64,000 bases of DNA from Cryptosporangium arvum DSM 44712 (lineage in GTDB: Bacteria; Actinomycetota; Actinomycetes; Mycobacteriales; Cryptosporangiaceae), in the NCBI RefSeq assembly GCF_000585375.1, contig NZ_KK073874.1, positions 496,001 through 560,000 of the forward strand. Direction: 5' to 3'. The notes beneath the pieces are model-generated. The model was not told where the DNA came from, made no database searches, and saw only the letters and a program-made list of their open reading frames with translations. Below, piece by piece: positions 63,890 through 64,000 of the stretch. Numbering within the stretch: the first letter of the stretch is position 1; the number at the start of each line of letters is the position of its first letter. Both the position numbers and the translations under genes were made by a program.

Positions 63890-63909
63890 GGGCGACACAA
63901 CTTCATAGG

Positions 63910-64000
63910 AACTCATCCAGAGGGGCAGAGGGATACGGCCCGGTGAAGCCCCGGCAACCATCGCATCCAGCGAATCTCGCACAGCGAGGCAGGTGCGACA
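63910..64000 (+). promoter_or_regulatory. SAM-I (S-box) riboswitch, cut by window end
   Basis: The conserved S-box core is present in order: CATCCAGAGGGGCAGAGGGA, GGCCCGGTGAAGCCCCGGCA and ACC, followed by CGCACAGCGAGGCAGGTGCG, a later stem. It sits just after a promoter and reads toward a gene beyond the window. SAM binding should switch off a methionine, SAM or threonine biosynthesis gene. Confidence 0.88.

Overview
The window is about 70% GC chromosomal DNA from an actinomycete. Supporting signs are frequent GTG/TTG starts, ATGA/GTGA translational coupling, an IdeR/DmdR-type iron box, a large set of leaderless genes, and families such as DUF3263, SigE-type ECF sigma factors and ScoMcrA-type restriction enzymes. 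Gene content would fit a Cryptosporangium/Frankia/Micromonospora-like organism; that placement is inference. Every assignment rests on reading motifs, since no database search was run.

Layout. 1-4.5 kb: a hydantoinase/oxoprolinase A-B pair (A cut by the window edge) coupled to an NAD(P)-binding protein. 4.7-7.0 kb: an unusual protein with a small Cys/His motif, a long Ala/Ser/Gly/Pro repeat tract and a conserved C-terminal domain. 7.2-17.4 kb: a siderophore locus of the NIS (NRPS-independent synthetase) type. It has a type III PLP decarboxylase, an iron box, then a compact operon of diaminobutyrate-type aminotransferase, IucA/IucC synthetase (PHGEN type), glutamine-synthetase-like ligase, group II decarboxylase, second IucA/IucC synthetase (EAHQQN type) and amine N-monooxygenase. 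No acyltransferase and no transporter is present, and the ligase is an unexpected partner. 17.4-25.7 kb: CoA transferase, lipoprotein, carboxyltransferase, then a carbamate kinase / ring-opening amidohydrolase / MobA-like module and a secreted beta-propeller.

25.8-29.0 kb is a decayed integration hotspot at an intact tRNA-Thr(TGT) gene: a broken ScoMcrA-like restriction gene, a broken tyrosine integrase, several relics of the tRNA 3' half, repeated 18-bp motifs, and a 51-residue membrane protein missed by ordinary ORF calling. A second graveyard at 36.9-38.1 kb carries two more tRNA relics in the opposite orientation plus truncated HsdR_N-like and Uma2 genes. A third decay zone at 40.7-41.7 kb is a divergent marR / zinc-type oxidoreductase pair with both 5' ends lost. 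21.7-21.9 kb holds scraps of an NB-ARC/TPR protein.

Between and after these lie ordinary chromosomal genes: LacI regulator and sugar-ABC ATPase, rlmB and cysS, an ECF sigma factor with its membrane partner, a GH18-like protein, small lipoproteins, a diguanylate cyclase, an S66 peptidase with a YbaK-type deacylase, sugar-related dehydrogenases with nagA, a histidine kinase that has lost its phospho-accepting His, a CDC48-like double AAA ATPase, a peptidase-ABC ATPase fusion with its permease, and spo0M. The window ends inside a SAM-I riboswitch. At least nine genes have a TANNNT hexamer only 5-7 nt before the start codon, which indicates leaderless transcripts.
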